A stretch of 64,000 bases of DNA from Paenibacillus caseinilyticus. GTDB taxonomy: Bacteria > Bacillota > Bacilli > Paenibacillales > NBRC-103111. The notes below the pieces were generated by a model, which had not been told where the DNA came from, ran no database searches, and worked only from the letters and a program-made list of their open reading frames with translations. This document shows, one piece after another, positions 42,635 to 50,928 of this stretch (position 1 is the first letter of the stretch; each line of letters begins with the position of its first letter). The translations under genes were made by a program, and so were the position numbers. Location: assembly GCF_027533645.1 (NCBI RefSeq), contig NZ_JAQAGY010000008.1, positions 186,001 through 250,000 of the forward strand, written 5' to 3'.

Positions 42635-42792
42635 CCTTTTACTCTTCTATGCGTACCCCGCTTCTTTAAAGCGATGCGATTCTATACTATCAAGATAAAC
42701 GGCTTCGCCCTACTTTGAGGACGATGCATGTTAATAAGATATATAAGATCACAGGATCGAGCCCAGGCGAAATATAAATTCTTAATCTATGC

Positions 42793-42824
42793 AAAAAACT
42801 GCTTGTCCCTGAGAACAAGCAGTT
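42793..42824 (-). terminator. Terminator of ndk
   Basis: AACTGCTTGT / ACAAGCAGTT is a perfect 10-bp stem with a seven-base loop. On the minus strand it is followed by four more Ts. It lies about 50 bp after the ndk stop. Confidence 0.85.
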
Positions 42825-42870
42825 CGCGTACGACAAACAAAACCATCGCCTCTAGGCCGTTAAGCTCCGG

Positions 42871-43314
42871 CTAGATACATACCCGCAGCGGACAGTCGTA
42901 TGTGATGAGTTCCTCTGCATGGAAGAAATTCGCGATCTCTCGTTCGGCACTTTCCACGGAATCGGAGCCGTGGATGACGTTGAAGCCTTTATGTACCGCA
43001 TAATCCCCGCGAATCGTCCCGGGCGCCGCCTCGAGCGGGTCCGTCTTGCCGATCATATTGCGCGTAAGCTGTACCACGTTATCGCCTTCCCATACCATCG
43101 CAAAGCAGGGACCGGACGTAATGAAATCCACCAGTTCGCCGAAGAAGGGCTTCTCCCGGTGCTCTGCATAGTGCCTCTCGGCTTGCTCGCGGCCGAAGAC
43201 GACCAGCTTGGCGGCGGTGAGCTGGAACCCTCTTTCCTCAAAGCGCTGTACGAGCCGGCCGACCAGCTGTCTCCGTACACCGTCGGGCTTAACCATCAAG
43301 AATGTTCTTTCCAT
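42871..43314 (-). CDS. ndk: Nucleoside diphosphate kinase
   Basis: A 147-residue enzyme that equilibrates nucleoside triphosphates by ping-pong transfer through a phospho-His. [13 protein letters not shown] is the N-terminal signature; the active His115 is in [16 protein letters not shown]. The length is typical for Bacillota. ATG 43314 follows GGAGTGCAGCCC. A longer reading from 43356 is unlikely. It has its own terminator and appears monocistronic. The 413-bp upstream gap contains its promoter region and the murA terminator, and no convincing gene. Confidence 0.95.
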   Translation of the reverse strand: MERTFLMVKPDGVRRQLVGRLVQRFEERGFQLTAAKLVVFGREQAERHYAEHREKPFFGELVDFITSGPCFAMVWEGDNVVQLTRNMIGKTDPLEAAPGTIRGDYAVHKGFNVIHGSDSVESAEREIANFFHAEELITYDCPLRVCI

Positions 43315-43654
43315 GGGCTGCACTCCATTCTCTATCAGGGTTGGTATAGAATACATATCGGATGGGACCTTTTCTCATTGTGCCCAAAATATGGACTTTC
43401 CATGCCTCCTTTAAGACTCCGTATCTCTCAGATTCCACAATATAGAAAGCGGATTCACGACAAATAAAACATATCATATTGGCGTTATCAAGTAAATAGT
43501 ATGTTCTATTTAAAGGAATTAGAGAGAAACGTTATAGAGCTATCAATGGGGCCTGTCCTCTTTCTTACACTTGAAAGACGCGGCAGAAACCGCGCCTCCC
43601 CCCTCTTACACTCGTGCAGGAAGATCTGGAGGGCCAGGAAGGCCGGGAGTACAA

Positions 43655-43692
43655 CAAAAAAAGCAGGCTGCACCGTAAAGTGTACCTGCTTC
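43655..43692 (-). terminator. Terminator of the FHA-regulator/murA operon
   Basis: GAAGCAGG/CCTGCTTC arms with inner ACAC/GTGC pairing; on the minus strand seven Ts follow. About 35 bp past the murA stop. Confidence 0.8.
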
Positions 43693-43727
43693 TTATCTCT
43701 TATGCTGTGATCCGATTCACATGAGCT

Positions 43728-45029
43728 TCAAGAACAATCCGAAGACAACAAGAAGGACGCCTGCTGCGCTTGCGCGCCCGACTTCAGTTCCATCTTGGCC
43801 CCCAGCGCCCGGAAGCTTCCGATCACGTCCTCGTATCCGCGCTGGATATGCTCCGTTCCGGTGATCCGCGTTACTCCCTCCGCCGACAATCCGGCCAGGA
43901 TCAGGCAGGCGCCTGCACGCACATCGGTCGCATGCACCCATCCGCCGGTCAACGGCCTTCCGCCCCGGATGAACGCCGTCTCCCCGCGCACCTCGATGTC
44001 CGCTCCCATCCGCCGCAGCTGGGGCACATGCTGGAACCGGTTCGGGAACACGCGGTCCGTAACGATGCTCTTGCCCTTCGCCTGGGTCAGAAGCGCCGTC
44101 ATCGGCTGCTGCAGATCCGTAGCGAAGCCGGGATACATCGCGGCCCGCACCCGGACAGCCCGCACCGATCCGCTCCCGTAAGCGGTAATGCTGTTGTCGC
44201 GGCATACGGTGTCCACCCCGGCTTCGCCGAGCTTCGCGAGGCAGGAGCCGAGATGCTCCGGGATCACGTCGCGCACGGTAACCTCCCCGCCCGTCATGCC
44301 GGCGGCCATCAGGAAGGTGCCCGCGATCAGACGGTCAGGAATGACCGTATGCCGGCCCCCGTCCAGATACGGGACGCCGACGATCCGGATCCGGTCCGTC
44401 CCCGCACCGTATATCTTGGCGCCGAGCGCACTCAGGAACGCGGCCGTATCGACTACTTCCGGATCGACTGCCGCATGATACAGATGGGTCGTCCCCCGGG
44501 CTCTGACGGCCGCCAGCATGGCGTTGATCGTCGCTCCCGAGGTAACGGTGTCGAAGTAAATGTCCGCTCCCCTAAGCTCGGGAGCCTCTACCGTATACGA
44601 GTCCGCACAGGTGCTCACTTTGGCGCCGAGCGCCTGGAAGGCCTTCAGGTGCTGGTCGATCGGACGCGAGACGAAATTATCGCCTCCCGGGAAGCCCACC
44701 GTTACCCGGCCGAATTTGGCCAGCAGCGCCCCCGCGAAGTAATACGAAGCCCGGAAGCTCGACGCTTTGCCCGGATCGATTACCGCGCTGTGCAGATAAC
44801 GGGGGTCCAGGATCAGCTCCCCTTGGTCGGACCACCGCATGGCCAGCCCGATATCCTGCCCGATCCGTCCGATCACCCGGACATCATCGATGGCCGGAAT
44901 GCCCTCCAGCGTCACGATTCCGTCCGCCAGACAAGCAGCCGCCAGCAGAGCGAGCGAGCTGTTCTTGGATCCGGGGATACGGACCTCACCGTGCAGGGAT
45001 CCCGCACCTTCCACTTCAAAATAATTCAT
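43728..45029 (-). CDS. murA: UDP-N-acetylglucosamine 1-carboxyvinyltransferase homologue with Asp in place of the catalytic Cys
   Basis: A 433-residue EPSP-synthase-fold enzyme of the MurA family, which adds enolpyruvate to UDP-GlcNAc in peptidoglycan synthesis. Lys22-Asn23 (IPGSKNSS) are in place, and DVRAGACLILAGL contains the Arg of the closing loop. At the loop that holds Cys115 in E. coli, the sequence is FPGGDNFVSRPID: Asp117 instead of Cys. Asp at this place is known in Mycobacterium tuberculosis and Chlamydia MurA, which are active and fosfomycin resistant. ATG 45029 is chosen since the family N-terminus begins there; it is 31 bp after the FHA-regulator stop. Probably a second MurA. 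Confidence 0.88.
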   Translation of the reverse strand: MNYFEVEGAGSLHGEVRIPGSKNSSLALLAAACLADGIVTLEGIPAIDDVRVIGRIGQDIGLAMRWSDQGELILDPRYLHSAVIDPGKASSFRASYYFAGALLAKFGRVTVGFPGGDNFVSRPIDQHLKAFQALGAKVSTCADSYTVEAPELRGADIYFDTVTSGATINAMLAAVRARGTTHLYHAAVDPEVVDTAAFLSALGAKIYGAGTDRIRIVGVPYLDGGRHTVIPDRLIAGTFLMAAGMTGGEVTVRDVIPEHLGSCLAKLGEAGVDTVCRDNSITAYGSGSVRAVRVRAAMYPGFATDLQQPMTALLTQAKGKSIVTDRVFPNRFQHVPQLRRMGADIEVRGETAFIRGGRPLTGGWVHATDVRAGACLILAGLSAEGVTRITGTEHIQRGYEDVIGSFRALGAKMELKSGAQAQQASFLLSSDCS

Positions 45030-45060
45030 TCGCGAAGCCCCGCTTTCTCTAGTCGCCGTA

Positions 45061-45765
45061 TCATTTGGCATGGCTTCTCGCATCCGTCTCCAACACATAG
45101 CCGCTCCCGCGGACCGAGGAGATCAGGAAGGTGTCCTTGCCGTATTTCTTGCGGATCCGGTAAACCAGCGCGTTGAGCTCGTCCATGGTGACGTCCGGCG
45201 CCCCGCCCGGCCCGGCGGACCGCTCCGGCCACACGCATTCCTTAATCTCCGGAATAGGCACCAGCCGGTTCGCCTGGTCGTGGAGCAGCTGCAGCAGCAG
45301 GTACTCCTTCTCGGACATCGCGATCCGCCTGCCGTCTACCACGCACTCCCTCTTCTCCCAGTGGATCGCCATCGGGCCGAGCGGCGCTTCGAGGCGCTGG
45401 GTGATGCTCAGCGGCTCCAGCTCCATCGTCCGGTCGGCGAAGAGATACGAGAAGTGCATGACGGTCATCCCCTTGGCCAGCTTGATGATGTCGAAGGACT
45501 GCAGCGGATAAGCGCGGCCCGGTTCGATCAGCTCGCCGTTGAGCTCCGTACCGTGACGGCTGCCGCAGTCGTACAGCACCGCCTGCTCGCCCTCCTGGCG
45601 GATCAATATATGTTTGCGCGAGATGAACGCATTGGAGAACGCGAAATCCGGCGAATACGTATTGGAAGCGCGGCCGACCACCGTCTCCGGAGCGGCCAGG
45701 TTCAAGCAGGTTCCCGAACGGAAAGGCTCTCCCCGTATAACGTACAAACAAGCATAAGTATCCAT
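45061..45765 (-). CDS. FHA domain-winged helix (OmpR-type) regulator
   Basis: A 234-residue soluble protein. The N-terminal FHA domain (residues about 20-95) shows VVGRAS, FISRKHILI and CGSRHGTELNG, the phosphothreonine-binding pattern. The C-terminal part (about 135-230) is a winged helix of the response-regulator type: IAMSEKEYLLLQLLHDQANR, then VTMDELNALVYRIRKKYG and ISSVRGSGYVL. There is no receiver domain, so the phosphate signal would come from a Ser/Thr-kinase substrate. ATG 45765 follows GGGAGG. It is co-directional with murA, 31 bp apart, so it may control or respond to wall synthesis. Confidence 0.85.
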   Translation of the reverse strand: MDTYACLYVIRGEPFRSGTCLNLAAPETVVGRASNTYSPDFAFSNAFISRKHILIRQEGEQAVLYDCGSRHGTELNGELIEPGRAYPLQSFDIIKLAKGMTVMHFSYLFADRTMELEPLSITQRLEAPLGPMAIHWEKRECVVDGRRIAMSEKEYLLLQLLHDQANRLVPIPEIKECVWPERSAGPGGAPDVTMDELNALVYRIRKKYGKDTFLISSVRGSGYVLETDARSHAK

Positions 45766-45868
45766 TGCCCTCAATCCTCCCGGCAGGTCACGCAGAATCC
45801 TCTCTTATCATAGCGCACCCCTGCCGGGTTTGAAAAGCTTGCCTCCCTGATGCAAGCCTCACAACTCC

Positions 45869-47083
45869 CTAACGGCGGGCTCCGCCCTCCCCCGGCGCGG
45901 GATGGTAGCCCCGCTCCCCATAGGGCTGAAGCTCTTCCAGCCACTTGGCTTCAAGCCGGGCGAGCGCCTCTCCCGCCTCCCGGGACGCGAGCTCCTGTAC
46001 CGGGCATTCCTCCAGCACTTCGAATGCAAAGCCTTCCCCGCCGGCGCTGCGGAACTCTTCCTGCAGCGCCGTGTTCGGATGCCCGCCGTTCTCCAGCTGG
46101 AACCAGCTGCGGTTCTTGGCACCGCCGAGGTTCGGGGAACTGCCGACTAGCATCCGGCCGGTACTCCGGTTGACGATCCGGTATACACCGGCTGGGCGCT
46201 CGCTCTCTTCATAGGCAAGCAGCAGCTCTTTGCGCTTCTCCCGGCCGGGTACCGCACCGGCGGCCAGGCTCTCTCCGGCAGCTTGGTTCTCCCCAGCCGC
46301 TGGGGACTCCTTCTCCTCCGTCAGCCAGTACGCGCTGCCGTCATCTTCGCGCTCCATGAATCCGTATTCGATCATATACCGGCGCAGGACGGCATAATCC
46401 GGCCAAGCCTGTTCTAGCACTTCGCTCACTTCCTTCTCGGTATACCGTTTGCGGGGTTCGAAGCGCTGCGAGAGGAGGCCGGCGATCCGGATCCGCAGAC
46501 TCTCCTTGCCCGGCCAGCGTCGCAGCGGGCCGAACGCGCCGTCCGGGAACAGCTTGCCGAGTCCCTCGGGCAGCCCGTCGTCCTCGCGCCCGCCTGCAGA
46601 GGAAGCGGCACTCCCGGTTTTGGAAGCTGCAGCTCCCTTGCTCTCCTTGAGCAGCTCCATCATCGCCAGAAACAGCCGGGCCTGCTTCTCCTTCTCTCTG
46701 AGCATGAACCGGTGATTACGGATGGTCGAGGCGCTCCCTCCCCCGAGCTTCCGCTTCACAATCTCCCCATCGCTGACTCCCTCGTGGAACAGAAGCAGCA
46801 GGCTGCGCTGCAGATCGGACAGACCGGTCCACTTCTTGTCGAGTCCCGTCAAATAGTGCATCATGGAACGGTGGGCGGATACCACATGCTCTTTCATCCA
46901 TTTCTCGGCATCGAGATACAATCCATCCCGCCCCTCACCTGCCGGATAGATCACGCCTTGTTCCGATTCGGACCCGCAGGCCAGGCAGCGGTAGACCCCG
47001 GTTTCGGCTTCCAGACGGTAGCCTCTTTTCAATTCCTCCGCGGTTGCGGACCACAGCAGTTCGGACGGTTGATGTTCCCCCAT
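45869..47083 (-). CDS. Zinc-ribbon / HTH / DUF2087 / GIY-YIG fusion protein
   Basis: A 404-residue protein of unusual build. Residues 25-65 include VYRCLACGSESEQGVIYP (possible zinc site, though only one CxxC is seen). Residues about 85-135 are a LuxR-like helix-turn-helix (LSDLQRSLLLLFHEG, then SDGEIVKRKLGGG). About 195-260 is DUF2087 (RIRIAGLLSQRFEPRKRYTE, YAVLRRYMIEYGFMER). About 305-375 is a GIY-YIG-like domain (GVYRIVNRSTGRMLVGSS, then GGHPNTALQEEF, FAFEVLEECP). The second tyrosine of GIY-YIG is Leu, but the catalytic-type Glu is present. Start ATG 47083 or GTG 47089. Monocistronic. Function not known. Confidence 0.75.
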   Translation of the reverse strand: MGEHQPSELLWSATAEELKRGYRLEAETGVYRCLACGSESEQGVIYPAGEGRDGLYLDAEKWMKEHVVSAHRSMMHYLTGLDKKWTGLSDLQRSLLLLFHEGVSDGEIVKRKLGGGSASTIRNHRFMLREKEKQARLFLAMMELLKESKGAAASKTGSAASSAGGREDDGLPEGLGKLFPDGAFGPLRRWPGKESLRIRIAGLLSQRFEPRKRYTEKEVSEVLEQAWPDYAVLRRYMIEYGFMEREDDGSAYWLTEEKESPAAGENQAAGESLAAGAVPGREKRKELLLAYEESERPAGVYRIVNRSTGRMLVGSSPNLGGAKNRSWFQLENGGHPNTALQEEFRSAGGEGFAFEVLEECPVQELASREAGEALARLEAKWLEELQPYGERGYHPAPGEGGARR

Positions 47084-47119
47084 GAGCACAGCACTCCTTC
47101 ATGCAAATTATATACAGAT

Positions 47120-47148
47120 ATCTTATTAATTAGTTGTTGTATTGTCAA
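47120..47148 (-). promoter_or_regulatory. Sigma-A promoter of the DUF2087/GIY-YIG gene
   Basis: On the minus strand TTGACA and TAAGAT are 17 bases apart in an AT-rich stretch, placing the start site about 30 bases before the start codon. Confidence 0.7.
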
Positions 47149-47295
47149 ACAAATATAAATTACGTTTGTTTAGTGTGTTGTATAACTTTAATTCGCTGGT
47201 GGTCTGCCCAACCTGTATCTCTCATGGCGCCTCTCGTGCTATAATAACATTACTTTCCATAAGCAAACGCATACAAATTACAGGAGACATGACCT

Positions 47296-48828
47296 ATGGC
47301 GCGTTATTCCCGGTGGACCGCTGCGGCGGCCACCCTCCTACTTGTGCTGACCTTCAGCGCGTCGGAATACAGCAAACCCGAGGATCCGGTGCCGCTTCCC
47401 GATCTCAGCAAGCCGCTCTCCTTGTCTCCCGAAGAGCTCCAGAAGCCGCCTAACATCATTGTGCTGCTCAGCGAAGCCTTCTGGGATCCTACCCAGCTGC
47501 CGGGACTTACGTTCAGCCGGGATCCGATCCCGTTCTTCCATTCCCTGCAGCGCAGCTTCACGCACGGCACGATGCTGTCCCCCATGTTCGGCGGAGGCAC
47601 GGCGAATGTGGAGCTTGAGGTGCTGACCGGTCTATCTTACCGTTTTTTCCCTGACAATTCGATCGTGTACGAGCAGTTCATCAAGCAGCCTACGCCTTCG
47701 CTTGCTACGATCCTGTCGGCTCAAGGCTACACTGCGACCGCCATCACGCCGTTTCACCATTGGTACTTCACGTCCTCGGATGTCTACCGGCATCTCGGCT
47801 TCTCCCGGTACATCTCCCTGGAATACTTCGATCCGGACGAGTATGTGGGGCCGTATATGGGCGATGCGGCGGTGGGACGGCGGATCATCGAAGAGAGTCA
47901 GCGGAGCCCTGGCGCCGACTTTATTTTCGCCAACACGATGGAGAACCACTTTCACTATTATCCGGGCAAATTCAAACGCAATACGATCGACATCAAGGGA
48001 AGAACGGGGATCTCGGCGGGCACGATCGGGCTGGCCGAAACGCTCGCCCAAGGCATGTCGGGTGCCGACCGGATGCTGCAGCAGCTCGTCACCCATTACA
48101 GCATGGTAAGGGAGCCGACAATTATTGTATTCTTCGGCGACCACCTGCCTTCGCTCGAGAAATACGACGCTTATGTGGACACCGGGTATATCTCGGGTAC
48201 GGACGATCCCGACTTCCTGGAGAAAATGCACACGGTGCCCCTCGCCATCTGGAACAACTACCTTCCCCGGGAGCAGAAGGATGAACTCCATATCAGCCCT
48301 TCCTTCCTCAGCCCTTATGTGCTCAAGATGGCGAACCGGGAAGGGAGCGAATTCACGGACTACTTGTCCCGGCTCTCCGCGAAGCTGCCCATCCTCCCGC
48401 CGGAGGCTCAGTATGCGAAGTACGGCGTGGATCCCGAGCTGGCACGGGACTATGCGCGGGTCCAGGCCGAGCAGCTCGCCACCGCCCGGCAGCTTGCTCC
48501 GCAGCGCAGCGAATCACCGTTCGAGCTTGGCTACGGCCCTCCACGTCTGGAGCGGGTCACGACCGGATCGCCGTCCGCCCTGCAGGGCGGCCAGAGCCCG
48601 CTGCAGCTGACCCTCGAAGGGGGCCGGTACGGGCTCGGCTGCACCGTCTACATCGACGGGCAGGCCGTGCCGACGACCTGGCGCAGCGAGACGCTCTTGC
48701 AGGCCCTGGTTCCCAAGGAACTGATCGGCGGCACCGGTACGCTGCACGTACAGATCAAGGTGGTCGATTCCCAGGAGAAAGTCATCGGCGTCTCGGAGTC
48801 GGTCGGCGTGCAGGTGCAGCGGCGCTAA
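47296..48828 (+). CDS. Secreted LTA-synthase-like (sulfatase-fold) phosphotransferase without the membrane domain
   Basis: A 510-residue protein. A single N-terminal hydrophobic segment (AAAATLLLVLTFSAS) serves as signal or anchor. The alkaline-phosphatase-like catalytic domain follows: metal Glu in IIVLLSEAFWDP, nucleophile Thr in GGGTANVELEVLTGL, and IIVFFGDHLPSLEKYD with metal Asp-His. LtaS proteins have five N-terminal helices; they are missing here and the upstream DNA shows no trace of them. The last 90 residues (QSPLQLTLEGGRYGLGCTVY, then LHVQIKVVDSQEK) form an Ig/TIG-like domain. ATG 47296 follows AGGAG by nine bases. Substrate uncertain. Confidence 0.82.
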   Translation: MARYSRWTAAAATLLLVLTFSASEYSKPEDPVPLPDLSKPLSLSPEELQKPPNIIVLLSEAFWDPTQLPGLTFSRDPIPFFHSLQRSFTHGTMLSPMFGGGTANVELEVLTGLSYRFFPDNSIVYEQFIKQPTPSLATILSAQGYTATAITPFHHWYFTSSDVYRHLGFSRYISLEYFDPDEYVGPYMGDAAVGRRIIEESQRSPGADFIFANTMENHFHYYPGKFKRNTIDIKGRTGISAGTIGLAETLAQGMSGADRMLQQLVTHYSMVREPTIIVFFGDHLPSLEKYDAYVDTGYISGTDDPDFLEKMHTVPLAIWNNYLPREQKDELHISPSFLSPYVLKMANREGSEFTDYLSRLSAKLPILPPEAQYAKYGVDPELARDYARVQAEQLATARQLAPQRSESPFELGYGPPRLERVTTGSPSALQGGQSPLQLTLEGGRYGLGCTVYIDGQAVPTTWRSETLLQALVPKELIGGTGTLHVQIKVVDSQEKVIGVSESVGVQVQRR

Positions 48829-48859
48829 CCCCCTGCCGTCCATCTGTGGAGGAGCCCTC

Positions 48860-48889
48860 TTGACAATCCCGAATCCCCCCATGTAGAAT
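48860..48889 (+). promoter_or_regulatory. Sigma-A promoter of the hisS T-box transcript
   Basis: TTGACA (48860-48865) and TAGAAT (48884-48889), 18-base spacer, immediately before the T-box leader. Confidence 0.7.
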
Positions 48890-48899
48890 ATTTGTAAGT

Positions 48900-49252
48900 T
48901 TGTATGGGACTAATATCCATATTTACCATATCCTCATAGCATGCAGGCGTTGACAGGGAGAGTAGGTCTATTCCCATGTACGTTCAGAGAACCGGTGGAT
49001 GGTGCGAACCGGCCGTACGAAGAGACCGAAACACACCCTTGAGCCGTGTCCCGAACCGCAGCCATGCCCTCTCCGGGGATGATTGCTAAAGTAGGCGGCA
49101 CCGGAGACTTCCACCGTTATCAGCGGAAGAGGGGTTAGTCGTCTTGACCCCTACAGAGCGATGCCGTGCTCCCCTCGACCGAAGGATCGGTGCGGCATAA
49201 CATGGGTGGTACCGCGAGCTGAAGCCTCGTCCCGTTTGGGATGGGGCTTTTT
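48900..49252 (+). ncRNA. T-box leader (tRNA-His sensing) with terminator
   Basis: Leader of about 350 bases ahead of hisS. Stem I carries AGAGTAGG near the 5' end, the apical GGTGGATGGTGCGAACCGG, and the specifier-loop 3' side GACCGAAACACACCCTTGAG, where the likely specifier is CAC (49032-49034), a His codon. The T-box sequence GGGTGGTACCGCG is at 49204-49216. A terminator (AAGCCTCGTCCC-GTTT-GGGATGGGGCTTTTT) ends near 49252. Uncharged tRNA-His is expected to promote read-through. Confidence 0.88.
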
Positions 49253-49325
49253 GGCGTTCCGTTCGCGGCACAGGAAGCCTGCTGCATAGTTTATTCACTA
49301 TTTCAGAATCAGGAGGGATACGACA

Positions 49326-50576
49326 ATGGCAACAAAAGAATGGAACCGCCCCCGCGGCACAGCTGATGTGCTGCCTCAGGAAAGCCCGCTGTGGCACCGT
49401 ATGGAAGACGCGGCAAGAAAGGTGGCGAAGCTGCATCATGCCCGGGAAATTCGTACGCCCCTCCTGGAATACGAAGAGCTCTACAGCCGCAGCGTCGGAG
49501 GGGCCACCGACATTGTGGAGAAGGAGATGTATACGCTGACCGACCGGGGCGGCCGGCAGCTTGCGCTGCGCCCGGAAGGCACGGCGGGCGCAGCCCGTGC
49601 CGTCCTGCAAGGGAGGCTCTATACCGGCCCCCTGCCCTTGAAGCTCTATTACATCGGCCCGATGTTCCGCTATGAGCGTCCCGGGCAGGGGCGGCTGCGG
49701 CAGCACACCCAATTCGGCATGGAATCGGTCGGCAGCGCCTCTCCGCTGGCCGACGCGGAGCTGATCGCCTGCGCCCTGCAGTTCTATGAAGAGCTCGGCC
49801 TGCCCGGCCTGACCGTCTCGGTCGGCAGCGTCGGCTGTCCGGGGTGCAGAGGGGCGTATACGGTCCGGCTCCAGGCCTTCTTGCGGGAAGCGGCCGATGC
49901 GCTCTGCCCCGACTGCATCCGGAGGACAGAGCTGAACCCTATGCGGGCGCTGGACTGCAAGCAGACCGCCTGCCGGAGCCGGCTGGCGGACGCCCCGTTG
50001 CTCTCGGCAGCGCTCTGCCGCCCTTGCAGCGAACATGCCGCCGGTGTCGACGCCCTGCTGGATTCGCTGGGCCTGGCCTACGAGCGGGATCCGCTGCTCG
50101 TCCGCGGACTCGACTATTATACAGGCACCGTGTTCGAGATCCTGCACCGGGGTTCGGCGGTCTCCGGCGGCGGCCGCTACAATGCCTTGTACGCCGAGCT
50201 CGGCGGACCTCCGCTGCCGGCCGCCGGCTTCGGGATCGGCCTCGAACGGACGCTGCTGCTCCTGCGGGAAGCCAAGGTTCTGCCGGCTGCCGATGCCGGC
50301 GGCCCCGACGTCTGGGTCGTCCCTGCGAGCGAAGCGGCCATTCCCCGGCTGCTCCCGGTCCTCGCTTCCGTACGCCGGGCGGGACTCAGCGCCGACTCTC
50401 CGCTGGAGCCGGCCGGCTGGAAGCAGGCGCTGAAGTCGGCGAACCGGGCCGGCGCTTCTTATCTGCTGCTGCTCGGCGAGGACGACGACCCAAGTACCGT
50501 CCAGGTCAAAGACCTCGCGACCGGCGACCAGGAGCGGCTTACGCTCGATGCCTTCCTGTACCGCTGCGGCAAATAG
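49326..50576 (+). CDS. hisS: Histidyl-tRNA synthetase with Cys-rich insertion domain
   Basis: A 416-residue class II synthetase. Motif 2 region LRPEGTAGAARA and YYIGPMFRYERPGQGRLRQH, His-specific LVRGLDYYTGTVFEI, motif 3 GFGIGLERTLLLL and a C-terminal anticodon-binding domain are all present, so it is a catalytic HisS and not the HisZ regulator. The insertion domain carries CPGC, CPDC and CRPC pairs plus two more Cys, resembling the zinc-type HisS of Clostridia. aspS does not follow. It is controlled by the T-box leader. It may be a second HisS made during histidine starvation. Confidence 0.92.
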   Translation: MATKEWNRPRGTADVLPQESPLWHRMEDAARKVAKLHHAREIRTPLLEYEELYSRSVGGATDIVEKEMYTLTDRGGRQLALRPEGTAGAARAVLQGRLYTGPLPLKLYYIGPMFRYERPGQGRLRQHTQFGMESVGSASPLADAELIACALQFYEELGLPGLTVSVGSVGCPGCRGAYTVRLQAFLREAADALCPDCIRRTELNPMRALDCKQTACRSRLADAPLLSAALCRPCSEHAAGVDALLDSLGLAYERDPLLVRGLDYYTGTVFEILHRGSAVSGGGRYNALYAELGGPPLPAAGFGIGLERTLLLLREAKVLPAADAGGPDVWVVPASEAAIPRLLPVLASVRRAGLSADSPLEPAGWKQALKSANRAGASYLLLLGEDDDPSTVQVKDLATGDQERLTLDAFLYRCGK

Positions 50577-50928
50577 CCGGGGACGGCTGGCGAATCCGGA
50601 TGTCCCAAGGCTTCGCCGTGAGGACGGGCACCTTGCGGGTATGCGTACTGCATAACAAAACCCTCCATGTCCGAAACCTGGAGGGCCTTGCCAGATTGAA
50701 GTAAGCTTGAAGTCTAGGCAGGTTGAAGAGAAATGGAATGCGCTAAAGAGAAGGCCCACCCCCCGGATGAAACCGGGCGGGCGAATGCCGTATTCAGCAG
50801 CGCAAGAGGGCCCCCCCTTTTATGACTGCCTGCTGCAGCCGCCGCCGCATGTGCCGAAACTTGTCGACTTCTGCGCTTCCCCGGGAAATAGCCGCCCGCG
50901 GACGGCTCTGCCCACAGCATGCGGCGCT
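50577..50928. other. Intergenic region between hisS and the ABC exporter operon
   Basis: About 350 bp without a convincing gene between converging genes. It holds a terminator-like hairpin at 50657-50690; the rest shows only GC-rich sequence with AGGGGGGGCCC tracts and small open frames lacking ribosome binding sites. Confidence 0.5.
50657..50690 (-). terminator. Probable terminator of the ABC exporter operon
   Basis: CCCTCCA / TGGAGGG arms with 11-base loop, followed on the minus strand by TTTTGTTATG. It lies about 240 bp after the exporter stop, which is long but no nearer candidate is seen. Confidence 0.6.

Noticed and set aside
43501-43710. A 69-codon plus-strand frame between ndk and murA
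   Set aside because: It runs through the murA terminator and has no ribosome binding site or recognisable protein features.
49326-50576. Reading the gene as hisZ, the HisG regulatory subunit
   Set aside because: LVRGLDYYTGT and a C-terminal anticodon-binding domain show a catalytic HisS, and no hisG is nearby.
49086-50759. A 557-codon open frame on the minus strand opposite hisS
   Set aside because: Antisense to hisS and its T-box leader, with shadow-type composition and no homology recognised.
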